In this document: in pieces, positions 1 through 8,622 of the stretch
Numbering within the stretch: position 1 is the stretch's first letter
Layout of the letters: the number at the start of each line of letters is the position of its first letter
From: Mangrovihabitans endophyticus
GTDB lineage: Bacteria > Actinomycetota > Actinomycetes > Mycobacteriales > Micromonosporaceae
Direction: 5' to 3'
NCBI RefSeq assembly: GCF_014646155.1
Contig: NZ_BMMX01000014.1
Location: 93,402 to 157,401, forward strand
DNA length: 64,000 bases
The notes under the pieces: model-generated
Databases searched by the model: none
Told to the model about the DNA's origin: nothing
The model's input: only the letters and a program-made list of their open reading frames with translations
Program-made: the position numbers and the translations under genes

Positions 1-208
1 ACAGCCAAAGCGGCAGGATCAGGCTGAGCCAGCCGCTCGCGTGGCCGAACTCGGACAGCCGCAGCAGCGACATGATTCCCTCGTACGCGAGCAGCACGAC
101 GAAGCCGATCGTCTGCCCACCCAGGGCCACCCCGATGAGATCGGGCGCGGCGGCGACGCGGCCGTCCGCGTCTCGGCGGGGTCGGCGAGCGCTGCGTGTG
201 TCGGTCAT
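1..208 (-). CDS. Hypothetical membrane protein, N-terminal fragment
   Basis: Reading leftward from an ATG at 208, an open frame runs off the window edge, giving the first 69 residues. It opens with an Arg-rich hydrophilic stretch (about residues 1-20), followed by two hydrophobic segments (about 25-45 and 58-69) that look like membrane helices. It starts 34 bases after the mqnE stop on the same strand, so it is probably co-transcribed with mqnE. I do not recognise the family. The end of the gene lies outside the window, so length and function cannot be judged. Confidence 0.55.
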   Translation of the reverse strand, partial: MTDTRSARRPRRDADGRVAAAPDLIGVALGGQTIGFVVLLAYEGIMSLLRLSEFGHASGWLSLILPLWL

Positions 209-242
209 GGCCCTTCGAGGGTACGCCCGCGTCCCGGCCGCC

Positions 243-1445
243 CTATGCCCAGACCTGCTGTGGTTCGCTGCGCCGCTCGGCGAGACCGGTGGGCTTGTCG
301 TACTCCCGGACCACCTCGTAGCGCGTGTTGCGTTCGACCGGCTGGAAACCCGCGTCCCAGATGAGGTGGAGCAGGTCCTCCCGATGCATGGTGGTGGGCG
401 TGCCGTACGAGTCGGCGTCATGCGTGATCTTGTATTCGACGACCGAACCGTCCAGATCGTCCGCCCCGAAGTTGAGCGACAACTGCGCGACGGACAGCCC
501 GTGCATCACCCAGAAGCACTTCACATGCGGCACGTTGTCGAGCATCAACCGGGAGACCGCGAAGGTCTTCAGCGACTCGGCCGGGGCGGCCATGGTCGTC
601 CGCGCCTGGATGCGGTTGCGGATCTTGCCGTCCGCGGAGTCCACGAAGTCGTGCTGATAGCGCAGCGGAATGAAGACCGCGAACCCGCCCGTTTCGTCCT
701 GCAGTTCGCGCAGCCGGAGCACGTGGTCCACCCGATGCCGCGGCTCCTCGATGTGGCCATACAGCATGGTGGCGGGAGTGCGCATGCCTTTGGTGTGCGC
801 CAACCGGTGAATGCGTGACCAGTCTTCCCAGTGGCAGTTGTGGTCGACGATGTGCTGGCGGATCTCCCAGTCGAAGATCTCCGCCCCGCCGCCGGTGAGT
901 GACTCCAGGCCGGCATCCATCAACTCGTCCAGAATCTGATCGGCGGACAGCCCGCTGATCTTCTCGAACCACTGCACCTCGGTGGCGGTGAAGCACTTGA
1001 GCTTGACGTTGGGCAGCGCGGCCTTCAGCTCGCGCAACACCTTCGGGTAGTAGCGCCACGGCAGGGTGGGGTGCAGGCCGTTGACGATGTGCAGCTCGGT
1101 GAGCTGCTCGTCCTCCATCTCCTTGGCCTTGCGGACGGCCTCGTCGATGCGCATCGTATAAGCGGCCTTTTCGCCCGGCTTGCGCTGGAACGAGCAGTAA
1201 GCACAGCTAGCCGAGCAGACGTTGGTCAGGTTGAGATGCCGGTTGACGTTGAACATCACCCGGTCGCCGTTCATCTCGGTGCGCTTGTGGTGCGCCAGCC
1301 GGCCGAGCCAGGCCAAATCGTCGCACGCGTAGAGGTCCTCGCCGTCCGCGCGCGTCAGCCGCTCGCCCGCGTAGACCTTGGCCTCCAACTCACGCCGACG
1401 GCCGGCGTCGAGCGTGCGCCCCGGCAGATTCTCTCCCGACCCCAT
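243..1445 (-). CDS. mqnE: Aminofutalosine synthase MqnE (radical SAM)
   Basis: This enzyme joins the enolpyruvyl ether of 3-carboxyphenol to adenosine using S-adenosylmethionine, forming aminofutalosine in the futalosine route to menaquinone. The 400-residue length fits the family. The radical SAM cluster motif CSASCAYC (C-x3-C-x2-C) lies near residue 75-82, preceded by the typical NVNRHLNLTNV stretch, and a GGGAEIF segment follows mid-protein. The later pathway enzymes (UbiX, UbiA and UbiD types) are encoded at 9.1-12.1 kb on the same strand; mqnA, mqnB, mqnC and mqnD are not in the window. The cofactor-binding motif is intact. The CofH/MqnC relatives are alternatives, but overall sequence favours MqnE. 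Confidence 0.93.
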   Translation of the reverse strand: MGSGENLPGRTLDAGRRRELEAKVYAGERLTRADGEDLYACDDLAWLGRLAHHKRTEMNGDRVMFNVNRHLNLTNVCSASCAYCSFQRKPGEKAAYTMRIDEAVRKAKEMEDEQLTELHIVNGLHPTLPWRYYPKVLRELKAALPNVKLKCFTATEVQWFEKISGLSADQILDELMDAGLESLTGGGAEIFDWEIRQHIVDHNCHWEDWSRIHRLAHTKGMRTPATMLYGHIEEPRHRVDHVLRLRELQDETGGFAVFIPLRYQHDFVDSADGKIRNRIQARTTMAAPAESLKTFAVSRLMLDNVPHVKCFWVMHGLSVAQLSLNFGADDLDGSVVEYKITHDADSYGTPTTMHREDLLHLIWDAGFQPVERNTRYEVVREYDKPTGLAERRSEPQQVWA

Positions 1446-1663
1446 GTGCGGCCCCTCTCCGTTCGCTCGTCGTCGAGCCTACGTCCGATCTCCGACAAGA
1501 TCCCTCCGGGAGCGCGCCGAGGCGGCGTAGCTCACCAGAGATTCAACGATTCACAGCGGGCTCTCACCTTCGATCAATCGACAGCGATGTGTCGCGTGGG
1601 GTATGACCTTTATGGGGCACGGACAACTCGGGACGCACGATCCGGGAGACGGACGGGGAGCGC

Positions 1664-3583
1664 ATGGTCGACGACAGCCGGCGGCAAGGCGGACATCACG
1701 GACCTCCGTGGTGGCGCCCGATGGCCTATTCCGCGGCCACCGCCGCAGCCATCGCCGCGCTGTTCACACCGTTGCCGGCGGTGGCCGCACCGGCCGCACC
1801 GCCAGCCGCTCCGGGCGTGCCCGCGGTGCCGGACGCCGGGCTGCCGCCGACGCCGATCGGCACCCTCTTGATGCCCGGCCAGACCGCACCCTCCTCGACG
1901 TCGACCTCGGTGTCCACACCGTTGCCGTCCGGCGTCGCCACCAGCCCACTGCTCACCAAGATCGAAAAGCTTCGTGACGAGATCGCCGCGAAGGGCGACG
2001 ACCTGATTCGTCTCGGCGACGAGCGGGACATCGCGAAGGCCCAGGCCAGCACCGCGGACCAGAAGGTCGCCACCACCGACGGGGCGTTCGCGCAGGCCCG
2101 CCGGGAGGCGGCTCGGGCCGCCGTGGAAGCGATGCACGACGAGGCGGCGCTGCCGCCCGGCGCCACCGGGTCCGGCCTGGCCGACCTGGACGCCCTGGCC
2201 CGCATCCAGCGCGGCGAGTCGGCCAGCGAGCAGTCCGCGTCCCGCCAGCTCGCCATCGCGCAGGCGGCGCAGGCCGCAGCGCACGTCGAGCAGCAGACCA
2301 CCACCGCCAAGGCCGCCGAACTGTCTCGTCAGTACGACAAGCTCAACGCGGAGATCACCGAGCTGCAGCAGGAGCTGCAGGACCTGGAGAGCCAAAACCA
2401 GGACGAGATCTCCGCGGCGGAGGCCGCGGAGAACGCCGCGGACCTGCAGCTAGGCGCGGAATACACCGCCGGTTCCCGACCCGGCCAGGGTGCGGACCCA
2501 CGGGCGTTGGGCGCCTTGCAGTACGCGCTGGCCCAGCGCGGCGACCCGTACGAGTGGTCCGAGGAGGGGCCGGACAGCTTCGACTGTTCCGGGCTGATGT
2601 TCGCGGCGTACCGCAGCAAGGCAGGCGGCAGTTTCCCTCTGATGCGGGTTTCCCGCGACCAGTACTACCAAACGCGCAAGAAGGTCGTGGACCGCTACTC
2701 CCTGCTGCCGGGCGACCTGCTGTTCTTCAGCTCGACGAACAGTTGGACGGGCATCCATCACGTGGCGATGTACGCCGGCAGCGGCATGATGGTCGAGGCG
2801 CCACGGACCGGCCTGAACGTCCGGTTGACCCCCGTCCGCTGGACGAGGTTGTTCCAGGCCACGCGGGTGTACGGCTCGGTCAACGGCGGCGCCAGCGCGC
2901 CGGACCTGTCGCAGTCGGGCGGCAACTCCGGTGGCGGCAGCTCCAGCGGCGGCAGCTCCAGCGGGGGCCACTCCAGCGGCGGCAGCTCCAGCGGCGGCAG
3001 CTCCAGCGGCGGCAGCTCGGGCGGCGGCCACACCGGTGGCACCAAGCCGCCGACTTCCGGGCATCCGTCCGGCTCAGCGACACCGTCCGGCTCAGCATCC
3101 CCATCCGGCTCAGCATCCCCATCCGGCTCAGCATCTCCATCCGGCTCAGCATCTCCATCCGGCTCAGCATCTCCATCCGGCTCAGCGACACCGTCCGGCT
3201 CAGCGACACCTTCCGGCTCAGCATCCCCGTCCGGCTCGGTCTCCCCGTCGAAATCCGCGCAGCCGTCGGAATCCGCGCAGCCGTCGGAATCGGTATCGCC
3301 GTCGGCCTCGGTGTCGGCCACGCCGTCCACGTCCTCTTCCCCGTCCAAGACGGGGACGCCGTCCAAGACGGGCACGCCGTCCAAGTCCGCCACCGCGAGC
3401 GCCTCCCCGGCCGGTGAGACATCGGAGCCGACGACCGAGGCCAAGCCGTCGTCGGCCAAGGCCAAGCCGTCCGAGACGGAAAAGACCCCCTCGTCGGAAA
3501 AGGCCGATTCTTCGCCGTCTTCCTCCGGTACGACCGAGGTCTCCCCCACCGGGTCGGCATCCGCCTCGTCGGGCACCAAGTAA
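1664..3583 (+). CDS. Secreted NlpC/P60 peptidoglycan hydrolase with Ser/Gly/Pro tail
   Basis: Predicted exported cell-wall endopeptidase of 639 residues. A hydrophobic signal sequence lies at about residues 20-42. A coiled-coil region (about 95-270, rich in Ala, Glu and Gln) precedes an NlpC/P60 domain (about 280-405). The catalytic Cys308 sits in DCSGL and the catalytic His in IHHVAMY (residues 365/366). This coiled-coil plus NlpC layout is that of RipA/CwlO-like hydrolases, which cleave stem peptides during division. Residues about 420-639 are low complexity: GGSSS repeats, then SGSASP repeats, then a Ser/Pro/Lys/Glu region. There is no LPXTG motif or C-terminal membrane helix. The ATG at 1664 is preceded by GGGGAG. 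The 218-base upstream region shows no recognisable riboswitch. Confidence 0.85.
   Translation: MVDDSRRQGGHHGPPWWRPMAYSAATAAAIAALFTPLPAVAAPAAPPAAPGVPAVPDAGLPPTPIGTLLMPGQTAPSSTSTSVSTPLPSGVATSPLLTKIEKLRDEIAAKGDDLIRLGDERDIAKAQASTADQKVATTDGAFAQARREAARAAVEAMHDEAALPPGATGSGLADLDALARIQRGESASEQSASRQLAIAQAAQAAAHVEQQTTTAKAAELSRQYDKLNAEITELQQELQDLESQNQDEISAAEAAENAADLQLGAEYTAGSRPGQGADPRALGALQYALAQRGDPYEWSEEGPDSFDCSGLMFAAYRSKAGGSFPLMRVSRDQYYQTRKKVVDRYSLLPGDLLFFSSTNSWTGIHHVAMYAGSGMMVEAPRTGLNVRLTPVRWTRLFQATRVYGSVNGGASAPDLSQSGGNSGGGSSSGGSSSGGHSSGGSSSGGSSSGGSSGGGHTGGTKPPTSGHPSGSATPSGSASPSGSASPSGSASPSGSASPSGSASPSGSATPSGSATPSGSASPSGSVSPSKSAQPSESAQPSESVSPSASVSATPSTSSSPSKTGTPSKTGTPSKSATASASPAGETSEPTTEAKPSSAKAKPSETEKTPSSEKADSSPSSSGTTEVSPTGSASASSGTK
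2926..3243 (+). repeat. In-frame tandem repeats in the NlpC/P60 tail
   Basis: Two arrays sit side by side inside the gene. About 2932-3030 holds a 15-base unit (ggcggcagctccagc) encoding GGSSS, repeated about six times with small changes. About 3067-3240 holds an 18-base unit encoding SGSASP or SGSATP, repeated about nine times with near-identical DNA. Near-perfect nucleotide copies suggest recent expansion by slippage, so copy number probably varies between strains. Confidence 0.85.
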
Positions 3584-3598
3584 CCTTCAGCGACCGGT

Positions 3599-3617
3599 TC
3601 GCGAAAACTTTTCGCGA
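3599..3617. terminator. Palindrome after the NlpC/P60 gene, possible terminator
   Basis: A perfect inverted repeat TCGCGAAAA-C-TTTTCGCGA starts 16 bases after the NlpC/P60 stop codon. As RNA it can fold into a hairpin of about 8 pairs. It has no following U-tract, so it could be a non-canonical actinobacterial terminator or a protein-binding palindrome. The rest of the 203-base gap holds nothing recognisable. Confidence 0.45.
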
Positions 3618-3786
3618 GACCATGTCGCGGCCGAGGCCAGGCCGCCGTTCGGACTGCGCCGGAGCGCTTCGCGGTACAAACCTCGACGGCTCGGCGTCGG
3701 ATGCGCACCCTCGCCACCATGTGGCACGGTTAGAACCAGCGCCCGGCGTCGCCACCGGCGTCGGCACGCGGTGATCAGGAGGATCC

Positions 3787-5235
3787 ATGGAGGAGCAGCA
3801 GGCGAGATCGGACAGTGAGCGTGGTCAGCCGCCCGCTGCTCGGACGCCCGCGCCGGAGGCGGAGGGTTCCGGTTACCGGTTGCCGCCGCCGCCCGCCCCC
3901 GGGACTCTGTGGCCGCGGCCGACCGCCACTACCGCCGCCGCCCCGGTGACGCCCCCATCCGGCGAGGCGAAGGACCTGGCCGGCCCGGCTCGTCCGGTCT
4001 CCGCCGCCCCGGGCGCCGGGGCCGCACGGGTGCGGGTGCCCGGCGCTCTGCAAGCCGACCCGGGCGACCTGGATCATTCCGCATGGCCGAGCGGCCAGGC
4101 GAAGGTCTATGGCAGCCGGACGCCCGGCCCCCGGGCGACGACGCTGGCGGACCAGCCGGAACCGGCGGGGCCATCACGCCTTGAGCTGGGCGACCCCGAG
4201 CCGGAGCGCCCCGAGCCGGAGCCCGACCATCCCGAGCCCGGCAAGCCCGAGCCTGACGAGCCCGAGCCGGAACGCCCAGACCCCGACCACCCAGAGCCGG
4301 AACGCCCCGAACCGGAACGCCCCGAACCGTCGCGGCCCGCCCCTCGGCCGGGCGAACCACCGCTGCCGCCGAGGCCTGGCGAGCCCTCTCCGATCCGGCC
4401 GGCGCCGGGGCCGTTCCCCGGCCCCGAGCCGGGCCCGTTCCCCACTCCGTCGCCAGAGCCACGGCCCGCACCGACGCCACCGGGGCCGAACCCCGTGCCG
4501 CCCGGCCCCGGGCCCCATCCCGTCCCGCCGGGCCCAGGGCCGAACCCGGTGCCGCCCGGCCCCGGGCCGAACCCGGTGCCGCCGGGACCCGGGCCGAACC
4601 CGGTGCCCGGTCCGCCGATGCCCGGCCCGATGTTCCCCCCGCCGCAAGCCGGTGGTGGAAACGGGTTGCCGTCGTACACGATGCCGCCGACCAGTGGCGC
4701 AGCCCTCGGCCCGGCACCCCTCGGCAGGCCGTCGAGCTCCCCGCCGTTCGAGCCTCCGTCCAGCACGCCGTCGTTCGGTGGGTCCGGCGGTCAGGGCGGC
4801 CCATTGCGTCCCAACAGCGGACCCGAACAGCCGTTCGGGGTCGGCGGTCCGGACGATTTCCCTCGGCCGTACGGCGGATCCGCGGCGTCCGCGAGCGCGC
4901 CGCCGTCCGCGTCCGGCCAGAGTGGACCGGCGTGGGCGGATCAGGAGTCTCAGAACCGCCCGCACGGCACCGTCTACGGTGGCGCGGACGAATACTCGCC
5001 GATCGACATGACCATGCCCGTGTCGACCAATCCGGTGGAAAACTCCGGTTCCCTGACCGGGCACATCCTGGCCCAGGGCTGGGACCGGGGGGTGGACAAC
5101 AACCGCCGCAGCAACGTCAAGGTGGCCGTCGCGATGGCCATCGTCCTGTTCGTTCTGGTGGGCGTGAGCCTGCTGTTCCTGTTGACCGCCGGGGACGCCT
5201 TCACGGACATGCTCCACGGAGTGTTCCAGGGCTGA
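3787..5235 (+). CDS. Proline-rich tail-anchored membrane protein, unknown function
   Basis: The ATG follows a strong ribosome-binding site (AGGAGG, 6 bases upstream). The 482-residue product is hydrophilic and low complexity except for one hydrophobic helix near the C-terminus (about residues 445-470), followed by about 12 residues. There is no signal peptide, so a cytoplasmic N-terminal region anchored by its tail is likely. Residues about 135-185 are an imperfect PEPE-R/K-PEP repeat and about 235-280 a PGPGPNPVPP repeat. A region rich in Gly, Ser and Asp precedes the helix. I do not recognise a family with a known role; Pro-rich tails of this sort occur in actinobacterial envelope and division-associated proteins. 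It lies alone between the NlpC/P60 gene and the helicase, with a good start site and clear GC codon bias. Confidence 0.7.
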   Translation: MEEQQARSDSERGQPPAARTPAPEAEGSGYRLPPPPAPGTLWPRPTATTAAAPVTPPSGEAKDLAGPARPVSAAPGAGAARVRVPGALQADPGDLDHSAWPSGQAKVYGSRTPGPRATTLADQPEPAGPSRLELGDPEPERPEPEPDHPEPGKPEPDEPEPERPDPDHPEPERPEPERPEPSRPAPRPGEPPLPPRPGEPSPIRPAPGPFPGPEPGPFPTPSPEPRPAPTPPGPNPVPPGPGPHPVPPGPGPNPVPPGPGPNPVPPGPGPNPVPGPPMPGPMFPPPQAGGGNGLPSYTMPPTSGAALGPAPLGRPSSSPPFEPPSSTPSFGGSGGQGGPLRPNSGPEQPFGVGGPDDFPRPYGGSAASASAPPSASGQSGPAWADQESQNRPHGTVYGGADEYSPIDMTMPVSTNPVENSGSLTGHILAQGWDRGVDNNRRSNVKVAVAMAIVLFVLVGVSLLFLLTAGDAFTDMLHGVFQG

Positions 5236-5473
5236 GTCTGGACAGCAGTGCCTCGCTGCGCCTAGAGTGTCTCGGTTGAGCCGGGGTGAGCCAGCACACT
5301 ACCGGCTAGGAATGCGGGCGGCGGCAAGAACGTTAACCCGTACACTGATGACAGTAACTGACGCGGCGTGCCCACACAGTGCACGCCACGGGCGTTCTTG
5401 CGGGTTCTTCGGCAGTCGGCTGCACAGGCGCAGCGGGCCATTCGCGAGCGTGCGCCCCCGTAGAGAGGTTCTC
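5236..5473 (+). promoter_or_regulatory. Long leader of the DEAD-box helicase gene with hairpin
   Basis: The 238 bases before the helicase start contain no convincing gene. A perfect 7-pair hairpin, GGCGTGC/GCACGCC, lies at 5365-5371 and 5381-5387 with a 9-base loop. Further structure is possible in the region 5390-5440. Long structured leaders are common upstream of RNA helicase genes and may control them by temperature or by autoregulation. No clear promoter could be fixed; TACACT at 5341-5346 is a possible -10 without a good -35. Confidence 0.35.
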
Positions 5474-7291
5474 TTGACCACTTTCGCTGACCCCAGCACG
5501 TTCCCGTCCGTCTTCGAATCCCCCACCGATGCCGCGTCCCCCGAGGCCCCGGCCACCCCGGCCGACGAGGCCGGCGGCACCCCGGAGACCGCTGCCACAC
5601 CCGCTCCGATGACCTTCGCCGATTTGGGCCTGCCGTCCGAGATCGTGCGCGTGCTCAACCGTGACGGCATCACCACCCCCTTCGAGATCCAGGCCGCCAC
5701 CATGCCCGACGCGCTCGCCGGACGGGACGTCCTGGGCCGCGGGCAGACCGGTTCCGGCAAGACCTTGGCGTTCGGCCTGCCGGTGATGACCAAGATGGCG
5801 GCCGGCCGCCGCGCCGCACCGCACCGCCCGCGCGCCCTGATCATGGTGCCGACGCGGGAGCTCGCCATGCAGGTGGTCGATGCGCTGATGCCGATCGGCC
5901 GTGCCGTCGGCGTCTTCCTGAAGACCGCGGTCGGCGGCGTGCCGTACGACCGTCAGATGGATGCGCTGCGCCGCGGCGTTGAGGTCATGGTCGCCACGCC
6001 CGGCCGGCTGGCCGACCTGATCGAGCGGGGTGCCTGCAGCCTCGACGAGGTCGAGATCACCGTCCTGGACGAGGCCGACCAGATGGCTGACATGGGCTTC
6101 CTGCCGGAGGTCACCGAGTTGCTCGCGAAGACGCCGGGGAACGCCCAGCGTCTGCTGTTCTCGGCGACCCTCGACGGCGACGTCGACGCTCTGGTCAAGC
6201 GGTTCATGACGGATCCGGTCACGCACTCCACGGCCCCGGCCGAGGCGAGCGTCTCGACCATGGATCACCACATGCTGCTGATCCCGCCGCACGACAAGTT
6301 CCCGATCACCGCGTCGATCGCCAACCGTCCCGGTAAGACCATCGTTTTCGCGCGTACGCAAATGGGTGTCGACCGGCTGGTGGAGCAGTTGTCCGCGGTG
6401 GGTGTGCGGGCCGGCGCCCTGCACGGCGGCAAGACCCAGCGGGTGCGCACGCGCACGCTTGCCGAGTTCCGCGAGGGCCGGACCAACGTGCTGGTGGCGA
6501 CGGATGTGGCCGCCCGGGGCATCCATGTCGACGGCATTTCGCTGGTCATGCACGTGGATCCGCCCAAGGACCCGAAGGACTACCTGCACCGGGCCGGTCG
6601 CACCGCGCGCGCCGGCGAGTCCGGTGCGGTGGTGACGCTCGTGCTGCCGAAGCAGCGCCGCACCACGCAGGCCATGTTGACCAAGGCCGGTGTGGCACCG
6701 GACGAGGTACGGGTGCGCCTCGGCGATTCGAAGCTGTCGGATATCACCGGGGCGCGCGAGCCCAGCGGTGTTCCGGTCATCGACGAACCGGAGCCGCGCC
6801 GCGAGCGGCCGAAGCGCTTCGGCGACCGTCCCCGCGGCGGCCAGGGATGGCGTCGCGACGGCGAGTCGCGTGGTTACGACCGCGGCGGGCGCGGCCAGGG
6901 CCGCCCCGGCGACCGGCCGTACCGGGACCGCGACTTCCGCGACCGGGACAACCGCGACCGGGACTTCCGCCCGCGGGACGGCCGCGACCGCGACTTCCGG
7001 GACCGGGACAACCGCGACCGGGACTTCCGCCCGCGGGAGGGCCGGGACCGCGACTTCCGGGGCACTGACCGCGGTTACGGCGATCGGCGCGACCGCAAGT
7101 TCGCCGACCGGCCGTCGGGGGAGCGCAGCTCCGGGTCGTTCGGCGATCGGTCGCGCGGCGATCGCGGCTTCGGCGACCGGCCGGCGCGCAATGGCGACCG
7201 GCCCGGAAACTTCCGCCGGGACACGCAGCGCAACGACCGGCACGACGGCGACCGCCGGTACGGCTCGCCGCGACCGGCTCGCACCCACTGA
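5474..7291 (+). CDS. DEAD-box ATP-dependent RNA helicase with RD-repeat tail
   Basis: RNA helicase of 605 residues acting on structured RNA, in ribosome assembly, mRNA decay or cold adaptation. Motifs appear in order: Q-motif region TFADLGLPSEIV, Walker A GQTGSGKT (near residue 90), PTRELA, DEAD (near residue 199), SAT, then in the second RecA domain VATDVAARGIHV and HRAGRTAR. The C-terminal 170 residues are an Arg/Asp/Gly-rich disordered tail built of RDRDFR and RDNRDRDFRPR repeats, probably for RNA binding. The TTG at 5474 is chosen because it has GAGAGG about 6 bases upstream and gives the usual short N-terminus; upstream in-frame starts would add about 69 residues of unconserved sequence. 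Two hairpins follow the stop. Confidence 0.92.
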   Translation: MTTFADPSTFPSVFESPTDAASPEAPATPADEAGGTPETAATPAPMTFADLGLPSEIVRVLNRDGITTPFEIQAATMPDALAGRDVLGRGQTGSGKTLAFGLPVMTKMAAGRRAAPHRPRALIMVPTRELAMQVVDALMPIGRAVGVFLKTAVGGVPYDRQMDALRRGVEVMVATPGRLADLIERGACSLDEVEITVLDEADQMADMGFLPEVTELLAKTPGNAQRLLFSATLDGDVDALVKRFMTDPVTHSTAPAEASVSTMDHHMLLIPPHDKFPITASIANRPGKTIVFARTQMGVDRLVEQLSAVGVRAGALHGGKTQRVRTRTLAEFREGRTNVLVATDVAARGIHVDGISLVMHVDPPKDPKDYLHRAGRTARAGESGAVVTLVLPKQRRTTQAMLTKAGVAPDEVRVRLGDSKLSDITGAREPSGVPVIDEPEPRRERPKRFGDRPRGGQGWRRDGESRGYDRGGRGQGRPGDRPYRDRDFRDRDNRDRDFRPRDGRDRDFRDRDNRDRDFRPREGRDRDFRGTDRGYGDRRDRKFADRPSGERSSGSFGDRSRGDRGFGDRPARNGDRPGNFRRDTQRNDRHDGDRRYGSPRPARTH

Positions 7292-7316
7292 ACCTGCCAC
7301 GTGGCGAGGCCCGCAG

Positions 7317-7339
7317 GCGCCGCCGCTGGTCGGCGGCGC
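7317..7339 (+). terminator. Hairpin after the helicase gene
   Basis: A perfect 9-pair stem GCGCCGCCG/CGGCGGCGC with a 5-base loop lies 25 bases after the helicase stop. There is no U-tract. It may act alone or with the second hairpin at 7400-7439. Confidence 0.45.
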
Positions 7340-7399
7340 GCAACCGACGGGCTCGATGCCAGGTTGAAAAGGTTCACTGAGGTGGCCTGATACACGCCT

Positions 7400-7439
7400 G
7401 AGACTGGCGCGTCGATCATGAGATCGGCGCGCCAGTCTC
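7400..7439 (+). terminator. Strong hairpin terminator after the helicase gene
   Basis: GAGACTGGCGCG (7400-7411) pairs perfectly with CGCGCCAGTCTC (7428-7439). The 16-base loop can itself pair (CGAT/ATCG), and TTGGCTTT follows. This is the best rho-independent terminator in the window and ends rightward transcription from the helicase. Confidence 0.8.
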
Positions 7440-7556
7440 TTGGCTTTGTGGGCGCACTGTCCGGCCACAGATTTCAAGGTCGGCGCGGACATGCGTCGAC
7501 CTGCCGGCAAAGCCCGGCCCGCCGCGAGCAGGTGGCCGGGCGGTAGCGTCGGCGTC

Positions 7557-8180
7557 ATGTCCACCGCTCCCGCGGCTCGATTCTGGCGCCGCCTCGACAC
7601 CGCCGGCACCGAGCACGCCCTGCTGGACCACCGCGACGGCCTGTACGCCCGGGGCGCCGCGCTCGCCGTCGACCCGGTTCCGTACACGTGCCGGTACGAG
7701 TTGCAGACCGATCCGTCCTGGGCGACGACGCGGCTGGACGTCAGCACCGAGGGCGCCGGGTGGGCTCGTACGGTCCGGCTGGAGCTTGCCGCCGGTCGCT
7801 GGCGTGTCACCACCGCCGAACGGGGCGACCTGGACGCGGTGCTGTCCGCCGCCGGGCATGCCGGCAGCGGGCTGCCCGGGACCGAGGATCCCGACCTGCT
7901 GTACGGCGCGTTCGACGTCGACCTGTCCGGGTCTCCGCTCACCAACACACTGCCGATCCGGCGGCTCGGCCTGTTGGACGCCGAGCCGGGCGTGGCGCAT
8001 CGCCTCAGCGTCGCCTGGGTGCTGGTACCGAGCCTGGAGGTGCTGCAAGCGGACCAGATCTATACGCCCGGCGGCACGGGCGTCGTCCGGTTCGCGTCCG
8101 AGACGTTCAGCGCCGACATCGCGGTGGACGAGGCCGGCTTCGTAACCGCGTACCCGGGGCTGGCCGAGCTGGTCAGCTAG
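7557..8180 (+). CDS. Putative glycolipid-binding family protein
   Basis: A 207-residue soluble protein starting MSTAPAARFWRRLDT. The pattern of an N-terminal FWRRLDTAGTEHA segment, a central W-x-V-x-T region with a GxDPDL-like stretch and a C-terminal PGLAEL end matches the putative glycolipid-binding family (formerly DUF1089). I see no membrane helix or signal peptide. The ATG at 7557 is preferred over the upstream in-frame start at 7440, which would begin inside the terminator hairpin. Its last 8 bases overlap the convergent Lrp gene. The biochemical role of the family is not established, so this is a family call only. Confidence 0.7.
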   Translation: MSTAPAARFWRRLDTAGTEHALLDHRDGLYARGAALAVDPVPYTCRYELQTDPSWATTRLDVSTEGAGWARTVRLELAAGRWRVTTAERGDLDAVLSAAGHAGSGLPGTEDPDLLYGAFDVDLSGSPLTNTLPIRRLGLLDAEPGVAHRLSVAWVLVPSLEVLQADQIYTPGGTGVVRFASETFSADIAVDEAGFVTAYPGLAELVS

Positions 8181-8622
8181 GTCCGGCCTGCGGGCGGTTC
8201 TCCCACTTGGTGGACAGCGCGATCGCGGTGCGGGTGGAGGCGACCCCACGCGTGCGGTTGATCCGCACGATCAGTTGTTCCAGTTCGGCGATGGTGCCGA
8301 CCCGCACGATCAGTTGGTACGACTCGACGCCCGCCATGAAATAGCAGGACTCGATCTCCGGCATGGTCCGGACCGCCGCCAGGACGTCGTCGGTGTCCGC
8401 CCCGGAGTCCTCCACGATGCCGATGAGGGCGGTCACGGCCAGCCCGATGGCTTCGTGCTCGACCTCCGCGTGGTATCCGCGGATGGTCCCGGCCGCTTCC
8501 AGCTTGCCCACCCGCTCGTGCACGGCCGGCGCGGACAGTCCGACCTTGCGGGCGAGTTCGGCGTATGAGAGGCGGCCGTTCTCCCGGAGCAGGTCGATGA
8601 GCCGACGGTCGATGGAGTCCAT
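8173..8622 (-). CDS. Lrp/AsnC family transcriptional regulator
   Basis: A 149-residue feast/famine regulator. The N-terminal winged helix-turn-helix (residues about 2-55, IDRRLIDLLRENGR then LSAPAVHERVGKLE) binds DNA. The C-terminal RAM domain (about 65-140) usually binds an amino acid and forms octamers. It is complete and of normal size. It lies divergent from bldC and convergent with the glycolipid-binding-type gene. Orthologues are often found close to futalosine-pathway genes in actinobacteria, but the target genes and effector cannot be read from sequence. Confidence 0.88.
   Translation of the reverse strand: MDSIDRRLIDLLRENGRLSYAELARKVGLSAPAVHERVGKLEAAGTIRGYHAEVEHEAIGLAVTALIGIVEDSGADTDDVLAAVRTMPEIESCYFMAGVESYQLIVRVGTIAELEQLIVRINRTRGVASTRTAIALSTKWENRPQAGPS

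Noticed and set aside
1446..1663. Possible c-di-AMP (ydaO-type) riboswitch upstream of the NlpC/P60 gene
   Set aside because: Such riboswitches often precede wall-hydrolase genes in actinobacteria, but the conserved core segments are not seen in these 218 bases.
2758..3788. Open frames antisense to the NlpC/P60 tail with Asp-Gly-Glu repeats
   Set aside because: They only reflect the tandem repeats of the sense gene and have no start site or motif.
5333..7948. 871-codon open frame antisense to the helicase
   Set aside because: It is a shadow of the GC-biased helicase gene; its translation is low-complexity with no motif, and it crosses the strong terminator at 7400-7439.
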